The translations under genes were made by a program, and so were the position numbers. The notes under the pieces were generated by a model that was given only the letters and a program-made list of their open reading frames with translations, was not told the DNA's origin and searched no databases. Shown one piece after another: positions 1-8,107 of a DNA stretch of 44,721 nucleotides. Where the stretch lies: positions 1-44,721 of the forward strand of contig JAZLIT010000036.1 of the NCBI GenBank assembly GCA_045617525.1. The letters run 5' to 3'. Source of the DNA: JAZLIT01 sp045617525 (GTDB taxonomy: Bacteria; Bacillota; Bacilli; Bacillales_A; Planococcaceae). Each line of letters opens with the position of its first letter. Position 1 is the first letter of the stretch.

Positions 1-17
1 ATAAAGGGGATATGGAA

Positions 18-1199
18 ATGGGAAATGTATATATTGTTGATGGAGCACGTACAGCCTTTACAGCATTTGGAGGTTCATTCGCGGGGACGGATGCAGTGGA
101 GTTAGGAACGGTGACAGCGATTGAGGCATTGAAGCGTGCCAATATTAGCCCGGAGCAAGTGGATCATGTTGTGTATGGAGGGGTAATCACAACTGGAGCA
201 AACTCGGCTTATTTAGCACGTCATATCGGATTGAATGCAGGCGTTCCTCAGGAGGTGGCAGCACTAACGTTGAATCGTCTATGCGGGTCAGGGATGCAGT
301 CCGTAATAACAGCGGCACAGCATATTTTACTTGGGGAGGCGGATGTGGTTTTAGCTGGTGGTGCGGAAAATATGTCGCAGTCACCATACTCAAATTTCGA
401 GCAACGTTTTAACGCGCCAAAGCTTGGGAATATGCAGTTTATTGATATGTTACAAGCGACTTTGACGGATAAATATACGGGTGAAGGCATGGGTATGACG
501 GCCGAGAAATTGGCAGGTATTTATTCGATTAGCCGTGAGGAGCAGGACAAGTTCGCTCTACTTTCTCAGGAGCGTGCGGCTGCTGCACGTGCTGCAGGCA
601 AGTTTGCACAGGAGATTGTCGCGGTGCCAGTCAAGACGCGTAAGGGCGAAGTGCTTATTGATACGGACGAGCATATTAAAGAAGGCGGTACGATGGAATC
701 TCTAGCGAAGCTACGACCTGCATTTAAGAAAGACGGGTCAGTTACAGCAGCCAATGCATCGGGCATTAATGATGGTGCTGCATCTGTTGTTGTAGCGAGT
801 GGAGCAATTGTGGAATCTCAAGGCTTAAAGCCGATTGCCCGCATTGTTTCTTGGGGTGTTGCAGGTGTAGATCCAACGATTATGGGGATTGGCCCGGTAC
901 CGGCAATTCGCCAAGCATTAGCCCGCGCAGAGCTGACGCTTGAGGATATGGATTTAGTGGAGATTAACGAAGCGTTCGCGGCTCAGTATTTAGCTGTTGA
1001 GAAGGAGCTTGGCCTCGACCGCGCGAAGACAAATGTAAATGGCGGTGCGATTGCACTAGGCCACCCGGTTGGCGCGAGTGGCACACGTGTTATTTTGAAC
1101 GCTGCGTATGAGCTGAAGCGACGCGGAGGCAAATATGCGGTGGCAAGCCTATGCATCGGTGGTGGGCAAGGGATTGCACTTGTTATTGAAGCACAATAA
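18..1199 (+). CDS. Thiolase (acetyl-CoA C-acetyltransferase)
   Basis: Condenses two acetyl-CoA to acetoacetyl-CoA, or the reverse thiolysis; cytosolic. The protein has the full thiolase length (393 aa from this start). The nucleophilic cysteine lies in LCGSGMQS (about residue 89), followed by NEAFAAQ, the catalytic histidine in GHPVGASGTR, and the second cysteine in CIGGGQG near the C-terminus. An in-frame ATG also occurs at 12, but the ribosome site AAAGGGGA (3-10) is only about 2 nt from it and 7 nt from the ATG at 18, so 18 is preferred. A hairpin terminator follows at once. Whether the role is biosynthetic (PHB or mevalonate) or beta-oxidation cannot be told, because the upstream neighbour is outside the window. 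Confidence 0.93.
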   Translation: MGNVYIVDGARTAFTAFGGSFAGTDAVELGTVTAIEALKRANISPEQVDHVVYGGVITTGANSAYLARHIGLNAGVPQEVAALTLNRLCGSGMQSVITAAQHILLGEADVVLAGGAENMSQSPYSNFEQRFNAPKLGNMQFIDMLQATLTDKYTGEGMGMTAEKLAGIYSISREEQDKFALLSQERAAAARAAGKFAQEIVAVPVKTRKGEVLIDTDEHIKEGGTMESLAKLRPAFKKDGSVTAANASGINDGAASVVVASGAIVESQGLKPIARIVSWGVAGVDPTIMGIGPVPAIRQALARAELTLEDMDLVEINEAFAAQYLAVEKELGLDRAKTNVNGGAIALGHPVGASGTRVILNAAYELKRRGGKYAVASLCIGGGQGIALVIEAQ

Positions 1200-1209
1200 A
1201 GGTTAATGA

Positions 1210-1252
1210 AATATGCTTGGGGGATTAAAGACCCCTAAGCATATTTTTTACG
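1210..1252 (+). terminator. Rho-independent terminator after thiolase
   Basis: The arms AATATGCTT-GGGG and CCCC-TAAGCATATT flank a short loop and are followed by a T run. It lies 10 bases after the thiolase stop. Confidence 0.85.
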
Positions 1253-1355
1253 TGTAAAATCGATATCTTAAGAAATTCTTCACTTTTATATACATTAATT
1301 CTTCATTTTTAATCGCTATACTTAAAGAAAGATAACGAATTAGGAGCTGGAAAAT

Positions 1356-2051
1356 TTGATTCAAGTAAAAGACTTACAGCACACCTTCTCCATTGGGAAA
1401 AAAGGGCGCGAGAAAAAGGTACAAGTTTTAAAAGGGATCCAATTTGACGTGCAAAAGGGTGAAATTATTTCAATCGTAGGGAAAAGCGGGTCGGGTAAAT
1501 CAACGCTACTTCAAGTTATGGCAGGGTTTTTAAAACCAGATTCGGGAGAAGTATTAATCAATAATACAGACATCGTGCCGTTAAACGAAACCCAATTAGC
1601 TAAGTTTCGATTAAATAACTTCGGCTTCATTTTTCAAAATTTCCAACTGCTACCGAATCAAAATGTATTTGAAAATATTGAGCTACCGTTAAAGCTAAAA
1701 GGAATCTCAAAAGCTATTCGCAAAGTAAAAGTAAATGAAATGATTAATAAAGTAGGTCTAAAGGAAGTAGCAGACCATTATCCGAACGAGCTATCAGGTG
1801 GACAGCAGCAACGTGTAGCAATTGCACGTGCAATGATTACGGAGCCGCCGTTTATATTAGCAGACGAGCCAACAGGTAGTCTTGATATGCATACTGAGCA
1901 GGAGATTTTATTACTAATCCAAAAATTAAATCGCCAGGACAATTTAACATTCATTATTATTACGCATGATGACGAGGTTGCTTCCATTGCGCATAAGACA
2001 TTCCGCATGTTTGACGGCATATTAAAGGAGGAAGTAGCGCATGTTATTTAA
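1356..2051 (+). CDS. ABC transporter ATP-binding protein (MacB/LolD type)
   Basis: ATPase subunit of a mechanotransmission-type ABC system working with the permease encoded next. The 231-aa protein has Walker A GKSGSGKST, a Q-loop (FIFQNFQLLP), signature LSGGQQQR, Walker B FILADEPTG and the H-loop (THD). It starts at TTG 1356, which has AGGAG at 1342-1346; no ATG is better placed. The last 11 bases overlap the permease start, so the two are translationally coupled. Directly repeated AATTCTTCA boxes upstream may be a regulator site. Such pairs in Firmicutes often export or sense antimicrobial peptides or toxic lipids; the substrate is not visible here. Confidence 0.9.
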   Translation: MIQVKDLQHTFSIGKKGREKKVQVLKGIQFDVQKGEIISIVGKSGSGKSTLLQVMAGFLKPDSGEVLINNTDIVPLNETQLAKFRLNNFGFIFQNFQLLPNQNVFENIELPLKLKGISKAIRKVKVNEMINKVGLKEVADHYPNELSGGQQQRVAIARAMITEPPFILADEPTGSLDMHTEQEILLLIQKLNRQDNLTFIIITHDDEVASIAHKTFRMFDGILKEEVAHVI

Positions 2052-3327
2052 AGACCAGCTATCATTTATTTTTCAACATTTGAAGAAAAATAAATTACGT
2101 TTAACGATGACAACGTTAGCAACAACTATCGGATGTGCCTTCTTAATCGTTCTTGCTTCAATTGGATTTGGTGTGCAAGAAACGGTTGAGAATGAAATTT
2201 TAAATCAAGAATCAGTAACTGAAATTCAATTGTGGGGGGAAGAAAAGCTAACACCTGAGCAGAAGACTGAAATTGAAGGCATCGAACATGTCAACACGAT
2301 TCTAGAGCAAGAGCGGCTAAGTGAGACACTGTTGACGAGCATTGACGATCGGCAGGCGCATTCTCCCGCACGGATACTCGATATGAGTGCAATGGCAAAG
2401 TTGCCGTCAAACTTAGCAGAAGGTCGATTACCAACAGCCGCCAATGAAATTTTTGTAGGTTATCATTTCGCGCAGAGTTTACTAAATGACGCGGATCGTA
2501 AACTAGTGGAAGAAAAGAGTAAAGAAGCTGAAGAACAAGGAACTTGGTACGACGGTAGTGAAGAAGGCTACAAAGAAAGTTTGATTGGAAAAACGGTGAC
2601 ATTACAATTTACACTTGATGGTGAGGAACAACCTGCAAAGACTCAAGAATTCACCATAGTGGGCGTGAAAAAGCAGCCTTCCTATGAATGGGCAACCGAT
2701 AGTGAAGTGTACTTGCATGAAGACGTACAAACGATTATATCAGAGAATGGAATCGCATCATATTCGGAACAAAAAATCTATGTCGATTCCACTATAAATG
2801 TAATGCCAGTTTTAGATATATTGAAAGAGAAGAATTACCAAGTGTATTCGGTCATGGAACAGCTAGAGGAAATGGAGATTTTCTTCCTTGTATTCAAAAT
2901 CGGATTAATTTTCATAGGAACAATTGCGGTATTAATTGCATCAATCGGTATTTTTAATACAATGACAATGGCCGTAACAGAACGTACGCGGGAAATCGGT
3001 ATTTTAAAGGCAATCGGCGCATCACCTTCTCTAATTCAGCGTCTCTTCCTAATGGAAAGCTTATTTATCGGGGTAATTGGGACAGCTTTAGCAGTTGCAA
3101 TCTCGTATTCAATTAGCTATTTAGCGAATGCACTATTACCAATAGTGTTAGAGATCGCCTTAGATGATGCTGATTTCGGAAACATGGAGATAATATTTTC
3201 TGCAATACCGCTTAGCCTCGTGTTAATCGCATCGTTTATTAGCCTATTCGTTGCTGTGTTATCAGGCTGGAGACCAGCGAAAAAAGCTACAAAGATTCAA
3301 GTAATTCAAGCGTTACAGCAACTATAG
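2041..3327 (+). CDS. FtsX/MacB-family ABC transporter permease
   Basis: Membrane partner of the preceding ATPase, 428 aa. The N-terminal segment up to about residue 45 is the first transmembrane helix (MacB_PCD start). An extracellular domain of roughly 230 residues follows, acidic and lysine-rich. Three more helices at about 280-305, 330-360 and 385-415 form the FtsX core, with the conserved stretch TERTREIGILKAIGAS in the cytoplasmic loop. This is a 4-TM type VII ABC topology. AAAGGAGGA inside the upstream gene serves as ribosome site. No membrane-fusion (YknX-like) protein is encoded beside the pair, so it is either a two-gene system or uses a distant partner. Confidence 0.88.
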   Translation: MLFKDQLSFIFQHLKKNKLRLTMTTLATTIGCAFLIVLASIGFGVQETVENEILNQESVTEIQLWGEEKLTPEQKTEIEGIEHVNTILEQERLSETLLTSIDDRQAHSPARILDMSAMAKLPSNLAEGRLPTAANEIFVGYHFAQSLLNDADRKLVEEKSKEAEEQGTWYDGSEEGYKESLIGKTVTLQFTLDGEEQPAKTQEFTIVGVKKQPSYEWATDSEVYLHEDVQTIISENGIASYSEQKIYVDSTINVMPVLDILKEKNYQVYSVMEQLEEMEIFFLVFKIGLIFIGTIAVLIASIGIFNTMTMAVTERTREIGILKAIGASPSLIQRLFLMESLFIGVIGTALAVAISYSISYLANALLPIVLEIALDDADFGNMEIIFSAIPLSLVLIASFISLFVAVLSGWRPAKKATKIQVIQALQQL

Positions 3328-3339
3328 TTTTTACATTGG

Positions 3340-3371
3340 CGTAGAAGTTTCGTACTTCTACGTCTTTTTTT
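3340..3371 (+). terminator. Rho-independent terminator after ABC pair
   Basis: The stem CGTAGAAGT / ACTTCTACG has a TTCGT loop and is followed by eight T residues. Confidence 0.88.
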
Positions 3372-3478
3372 TCGTTTTATTGAAAATATCTGTGCAGATG
3401 TAATGGTTTCCATAGGTGCATTACCAAAAATATGATAATATAGATGCTATCAAACCAAACTAAAGTGAGTGATTAATC

Positions 3479-4705
3479 ATGGTAGCAGAACAACAGTTTT
3501 TACCAATACTATTAGGCTCGGATATGAACGCATATGGCATGGCGCGTGCTTTTTATGAAGCATACGGTATTAAGCCACTTGTACTTGGGCGTGCACATTT
3601 AACAGCTACTCAAGACAGCAGGATTTTAAACTTTCAGCAAATCGACAACTTAAATGAGCAGGAACATTTTGTGCCTGCACTAGAAAAAGTGGCGAGACAG
3701 CATTTAGATAAAAAATTATTACTTTTAGCGTGTGGAGATGATTATGCCAAGCTAATTATAAAAAATAAGCCGGCCCTTCAAAAGCATTTCACAACACCTT
3801 ACATTGATGAATCATTAATGGATGAAATTCTATTAAAAGAAAACTTCTATAAAATGTGTGAAAAATACAATTTCCTATACCCTGGTACAACGACGGTAAC
3901 GGCTGAAAATTATCATAACTTCACCCCGCCGTTTGAATACCCGATTATAATTAAAGCGTCAAACTCAGTTGAATATTGGGCGTGTTCATTCCCAGGAAAG
4001 AAAAAGGTTTTCGTGGCGCATGATGAAGCTGAAAAAACAGCAATTTTAGAAGCAATCTATGCTTCGACTTATCAGGACACAATGATTATTCAAGAATTCA
4101 TTCCGGGCGATGACTCATATATGCGTGTATTAAATGCCTACGTAGGTAAAGATGGTAAAGTGAAGCTTATGTGCTTAGGTAACCCGATTTTAGAAGAGCA
4201 TTCTCCAGAAGGCATCGGAAGCTATGCGGCAATCGTGACGACGTACGATAAAGAACTAATGGATAAAGTAAAAAATTTCCTTGAAAGTATTGGCTACACA
4301 GGCTTTGCAAATTTCGATATGAAATATGATATCCGTGATAAAGAGTACAAGCTATTCGAAATCAACTTACGTAATGGGCGTTCAAGCTATTTCGTAACGG
4401 CGAGCGGTCATAACTTGATGAAATACGTAGCAGATGACCATATGCTTAACATTAAGCAAGAAACAACATATGTGCAAAACAAGCATTTGTGGATGATTAT
4501 CCCTAAAGGCGTACTATTTAAATATGCTTCAAATGAGATGTTAAAAATGGAAGCAAAAAGCTTGATTCGCCAAGGTGAATGGACGAATTCATTATTCTAT
4601 GACAAGGATATGAATGCGAAACGCTGGGTTAAGCTAACGCTAAATAATTTAAATTATTATCGTAAATATAAAAAATACTTCAATAATAAAGGTCTGTCAG
4701 AGTAA
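3479..4705 (+). CDS. ATP-grasp ligase, D-aspartate ligase (Asl)-like
   Basis: Predicted to activate the beta-carboxylate of D-aspartate (or a D-glutamate carboxylate) with ATP and attach it to the epsilon-amine of L-lysine in peptidoglycan precursors. The 408-aa protein begins with the Asl-like PILLGSDMNAYGMAR. Its central ATP-grasp domain shows FIPGDDSYMRVLNAYV, the FANFDMKYD strand and the metal/ATP motif LFEINLRNGRSS. From memory of Enterococcus faecium Aslfm, the similarity runs the full length. The very next gene, with no intergenic base, is an aspartate racemase, which would make the D-amino acid. The ribosome site is weak (AAAGTGAG). The D-Asp versus D-Glu preference cannot be settled by reading; the family assignment is firmer than the substrate. 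Confidence 0.82.
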   Translation: MVAEQQFLPILLGSDMNAYGMARAFYEAYGIKPLVLGRAHLTATQDSRILNFQQIDNLNEQEHFVPALEKVARQHLDKKLLLLACGDDYAKLIIKNKPALQKHFTTPYIDESLMDEILLKENFYKMCEKYNFLYPGTTTVTAENYHNFTPPFEYPIIIKASNSVEYWACSFPGKKKVFVAHDEAEKTAILEAIYASTYQDTMIIQEFIPGDDSYMRVLNAYVGKDGKVKLMCLGNPILEEHSPEGIGSYAAIVTTYDKELMDKVKNFLESIGYTGFANFDMKYDIRDKEYKLFEINLRNGRSSYFVTASGHNLMKYVADDHMLNIKQETTYVQNKHLWMIIPKGVLFKYASNEMLKMEAKSLIRQGEWTNSLFYDKDMNAKRWVKLTLNNLNYYRKYKKYFNNKGLSE

Positions 4706-5407
4706 ATGAAAAAGAAACTAGGAATTATTGGCGGCGTCGGTCCGTTAGCAACAATGTTCATTGGAGAAATGATTGTTCGCTTGACGAAGGCATCGAAAGA
4801 TCAGGAACACGTGCATACGATTATTGATAATGATACGTCGATTCCAGACCGCACAGCCTATATTTTAGATACCACAAAAGAAAACCCAGTACCGGTGATG
4901 CAGCGTGATACGGTAAAGCTTGCAAGTGTAGGTGCAGAGATTATTTGTATCCCTTGTAATACAGCGCATACGTTTTATGCTGAGTTAGCGGAGGCTTCAC
5001 CTGTGCCAGTACTTCATATGATTCGCGAAACAGCCAAGCGTGCAGCACAACGGGGTGCAAAGCGCGTCGGCATTTTAGCGACGGACGGGACTTTGTTCTC
5101 GAAAGTTTACCAGCACGCATTAATTGAACAAGGAATCGAGCCTGTATTACCGAACAAGGAAACACAGGCGGACCTCATGTCGATTATTTATGATTACGTA
5201 AAAGCGGGTAATGATGTAACAGCTGCGCAATGGGCTACAATTGCCAATGAAATGAAGGCGTTAAACTGCGACAAAGTCATCTTAGGATGCACAGAGCTTT
5301 CAATCGTCAATAAAGAGCTTAAACTAGGCGATTTTTATATTGACTCATTAATAGTTCTAGCCGAAGCAGCAATCGAACAATGTGGTTATGAAGTTTTGAA
5401 AAAGTAA
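4706..5407 (+). CDS. Aspartate/glutamate racemase family protein
   Basis: PLP-independent two-cysteine racemase, 233 aa, expected to interconvert L- and D-aspartate (or glutamate). It starts LGIIGGVGPLAT and carries the two catalytic cysteines in CNTAHTFY (about residue 82) and GCTELSI (about residue 197), the pair typical of the Asp/Glu/hydantoin racemase superfamily. Its ATG directly follows the TAA of the ligase gene, so the two are almost certainly co-translated. The pairing suggests a dedicated D-amino-acid supply for the wall cross-bridge rather than a general MurI role, since MurI is normally encoded elsewhere. Confidence 0.88.
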   Translation: MKKKLGIIGGVGPLATMFIGEMIVRLTKASKDQEHVHTIIDNDTSIPDRTAYILDTTKENPVPVMQRDTVKLASVGAEIICIPCNTAHTFYAELAEASPVPVLHMIRETAKRAAQRGAKRVGILATDGTLFSKVYQHALIEQGIEPVLPNKETQADLMSIIYDYVKAGNDVTAAQWATIANEMKALNCDKVILGCTELSIVNKELKLGDFYIDSLIVLAEAAIEQCGYEVLKK

Positions 5408-5441
5408 AGTGAAAAAATTACCGTTAAAACGGTATAAATGT

Positions 5442-5488
5442 GCAAAGAGAAAGCCTGCTTGTGACACTAAAGCAGGTTTTCTCTTTGC
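5442..5488 (+). terminator. Long hairpin, probable terminator of ligase/racemase operon
   Basis: Two 19-base arms (5442-5460 and 5470-5488) pair with one G-U wobble around a 9-base loop. The downstream arm is T-rich (GGTTTTCTCTTTG), but no clean T tail follows. It sits between the racemase stop and the helicase start. Confidence 0.6.
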
Positions 5489-5556
5489 CAAGCTTAGCAA
5501 GTAAAGGAAGTCCCATATGGTGTGATACACTGAATGAAAGAAAAGGTGGTTTTAAA

Positions 5557-6810
5557 ATGTCAGTAATAAGTTTATTAAATGAAACACTACAAAAAAAATG
5601 GTCATTTGAAAAAGAAATGAAAATCCAAACAGATATGATTCCAGCAATGTTAGAAGGCAAAGACATTGTAGCAGAATCTCCAACAGGTTCTGGGAAAACA
5701 TTAGCATTTATGCTTCCGATTTTAAATAAAGTAGATGCCACTAAAAAGACGACTCAAGCGTTAGTGGTAGCGCCATCTCAAGAGCTAGCAATGCAAATTG
5801 TAGAAGTAATACGCGATTGGACAGCGGGCACAGATATTACGGTGCAACAATTAATTGGTGGTGCAAATTCTGCTCGTCAAATCGAAAAATTAAAGAAGAA
5901 GCCAACAATCGTAGTTGGTACACCAGGTCGTTTAAATGAATTAATTCGCCAAGGGAAATTAAAGCTAAAAGACGTTGAAACAGTTGTACTTGATGAGTGC
6001 GATCAGCTACTAAGCCGAGATTACCGTGTTGTTGTTAAGTCATTTATCGATGATTCAGCATGGGGGCGCCAAGTTGTTGTAGTATCTGCAACGATTACTG
6101 AGGAAATTGAATTAGTGGCAGAACGCCTAATGAATGAGCCAGTGCGTATCAAAATTAGACCAGAAGATATTTTAGAAGTGGGCGGTAAAGTTGTTCACTC
6201 ATTCGTAAAAGTAGATGAGCGTGATAAAACGGATATGCTACGTCGCCTTGCGAACCAAGAAGGTATACAGGCACTTGCATTTGTGAATAATATCGACCAA
6301 GTATTAATGAAAGAAAATAAATTAAAATACCGTGATGCAGCAATCGTTTCACTTCATTCTGAGATGAAAAAAGACGAGCGTAAAGGTGCATTAGATGCAT
6401 TCCGTAAAGGTGAAGCACGTATTTTAATTGCAACAGATATCGCGGCACGTGGCCTAGATATTTCAGGTCTTACACATGTAATTCACGTTGATGTTCCACG
6501 CACAATTGAGCAATACACACATCGTTCTGGTCGTACAGGACGCGCAGGAGCAGATGGTGAAGTATTAACATTACTTTCTTATAAAGATGAAAAAACATAT
6601 AAAAAATTTGTGCGGGATTTAAAAATTAAAGCGGTGCAAAAAATATGGAGCCAAGGTGAATTTATCGAAGGAAATGCGAAAACAGTAGCAGCTTCGAAAG
6701 AGAAGCCAAAAAAAGCAGATGCAAGTACAGAAAAGAAAACATATCAAGCCAAGTCTTCAAGTAAAGGTCGTACGTTCAGCAATTCGAAATCACCTAAAAA
6801 GGGGAAATAA
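5557..6810 (+). CDS. yfmL: DEAD-box RNA helicase, YfmL-like
   Basis: ATP-dependent RNA helicase, 417 aa, of the type linked to 50S ribosome assembly in B. subtilis (YfmL). Motif I is SPTGSGKT, Ia is PSQELA, Ib is TPGRL, motif II reads DECD instead of DEAD, III is SAT, and VI is HRSGRTGR. The C-terminal 40 residues or so are Lys/Ser-rich and look disordered, as in RNA-binding tails. The open frame extends up to 5440, but that part overlaps a terminator hairpin. The ATG at 5557 has AAAGGTGG about 6 nt upstream and is the start. An M29 aminopeptidase gene follows after 3 bases. Confidence 0.9.
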   Translation: MSVISLLNETLQKKWSFEKEMKIQTDMIPAMLEGKDIVAESPTGSGKTLAFMLPILNKVDATKKTTQALVVAPSQELAMQIVEVIRDWTAGTDITVQQLIGGANSARQIEKLKKKPTIVVGTPGRLNELIRQGKLKLKDVETVVLDECDQLLSRDYRVVVKSFIDDSAWGRQVVVVSATITEEIELVAERLMNEPVRIKIRPEDILEVGGKVVHSFVKVDERDKTDMLRRLANQEGIQALAFVNNIDQVLMKENKLKYRDAAIVSLHSEMKKDERKGALDAFRKGEARILIATDIAARGLDISGLTHVIHVDVPRTIEQYTHRSGRTGRAGADGEVLTLLSYKDEKTYKKFVRDLKIKAVQKIWSQGEFIEGNAKTVAASKEKPKKADASTEKKTYQAKSSSKGRTFSNSKSPKKGK

Positions 6811-6813
6811 TCG

Positions 6814-8046
6814 ATGACGTTTCTAGAGAAATTAGAGCAATTTGCAGAGCTTGCCGTTAAGGTAGGCGTGAATATTCAAAAGGGGCAATATTTATTAATT
6901 AATACTTCTACGGATACGCTTGAATTTACTCGACTTGTTGTGAAAAAAGCCTACGAAGCTGGGGCTGGGCGTGTGCAGGTAAATTTAACGGACGCATCAT
7001 TTGAACGTGCGTTTTATGAACATGCAGCGGACGCCGAGTTTTCTCGCTACCCAAAGTGGATTGTAACGCAACGGGAGGAACTCATTGAACGCAAAGGTGC
7101 ACTTCTGTGGATTGAAGCGGAAGACCCAGATTTATTAGCGGGTATTGATGTTGACCGGTTATCAAAGCAGAAAAAAACAGAAGGTGCCGCGCTAAAAAAT
7201 TACCGTAAAGCGGTAATGAACGATGAAATAGCTTGGTCAATTATTGCCGTACCATCCGAAAAATGGGCAGCAAAAGTTTTCCCGGATTTATCTAGTAACG
7301 AGCAAATTCCTGCATTATGGGATGCGATTTTCAAAACGGTTCGTGTTGGCATAGAAAGTGACGTCGTTAAATTATGGCAAGAACACGTGGCAAATCTTGA
7401 AGCGCGTGCAACACTTCTAAATGAAAAGAACTACGCAACGCTTCATTACACAGCACCAGGTACAGATTTGAAAATTGATTTACCTGTGGGCCATATTTGG
7501 CAGTCAGGCTCTAGTAAAGCTCCAGATGGTACAATATTTATCGCCAATATTCCAACAGAAGAAGTGTACACGCTTCCTGCGAAGTATGGTGTAAATGGAG
7601 TAGTTCGTAACACGAAGCCACTTGTATATCACGGAAATATTATTGATGATTTTATATTAACGTTTGAGCAAGGGAAAATCGTGGATTCAAATGCAGGTGT
7701 AGGTAATGATCTTCTACAGCAGCTAATTTCCGCCGATGAAGGTTCTAAGTATTTAGGGGAAGTGGCATTAGTGCCACATCAATCGCCAATCTCAAGTTCG
7801 AATATTTTATACTACAATACATTATTTGATGAAAATGCATCGAATCATTTAGCAATAGGGGAAGCGTACCCGACTTGCTTTAAAGGTGGTCGTACACTTT
7901 CGGAAGAGCAGCTTGAAGAACATGGTATTAATGTTTCGATGACGCATGAGGACTTCATGATTGGCAGTGAAGAAATGAATATTGATGGTATTTTAGCAGA
8001 TGGAACAGTAGAGCCAATTTTCCGTAATGGGAACTGGGCGTTTTAG
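6814..8046 (+). CDS. M29 family metallo-aminopeptidase (AmpS/PepS type)
   Basis: Releases N-terminal residues from peptides using a two-metal centre; cytosolic. At 410 aa it has the usual family length. Expected metal ligands are seen in IPTEEVYTLP (Glu), SDEGSKYLGEVALV (Glu), DENASNHLAIG (His) and MTHEDFMIGS (His, Asp). The ribosome site AAGGGGAA lies just inside the helicase stop region, so the gene is probably read with the helicase. A paralogue with the same motifs lies on the opposite strand at 27180-28415, and by eye the two are similar throughout. Confidence 0.92.
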   Translation: MTFLEKLEQFAELAVKVGVNIQKGQYLLINTSTDTLEFTRLVVKKAYEAGAGRVQVNLTDASFERAFYEHAADAEFSRYPKWIVTQREELIERKGALLWIEAEDPDLLAGIDVDRLSKQKKTEGAALKNYRKAVMNDEIAWSIIAVPSEKWAAKVFPDLSSNEQIPALWDAIFKTVRVGIESDVVKLWQEHVANLEARATLLNEKNYATLHYTAPGTDLKIDLPVGHIWQSGSSKAPDGTIFIANIPTEEVYTLPAKYGVNGVVRNTKPLVYHGNIIDDFILTFEQGKIVDSNAGVGNDLLQQLISADEGSKYLGEVALVPHQSPISSSNILYYNTLFDENASNHLAIGEAYPTCFKGGRTLSEEQLEEHGINVSMTHEDFMIGSEEMNIDGILADGTVEPIFRNGNWAF

Positions 8047-8063
8047 GATTTGGATAAGCATAA

Positions 8064-8100
8064 AAAAGGGGTAGATTACATAAAGTAATCTACCCCTTTT
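8064..8100. terminator. Bidirectional terminator
   Basis: The perfect 16-bp stem AAAAGGGGTAGATTAC / GTAATCTACCCCTTTT has a 5-base loop. A-rich and T-rich edges on both sides let it serve both the aminopeptidase and the convergent binding-protein gene. Confidence 0.9.
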
Positions 8101-8107
8101 CTATTAA

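Noticed and set aside
5440..5556. N-terminal 39-codon extension of the helicase
   Set aside because: It is encoded by the terminator hairpin and has no ribosome site; the ATG at 5557 has one.
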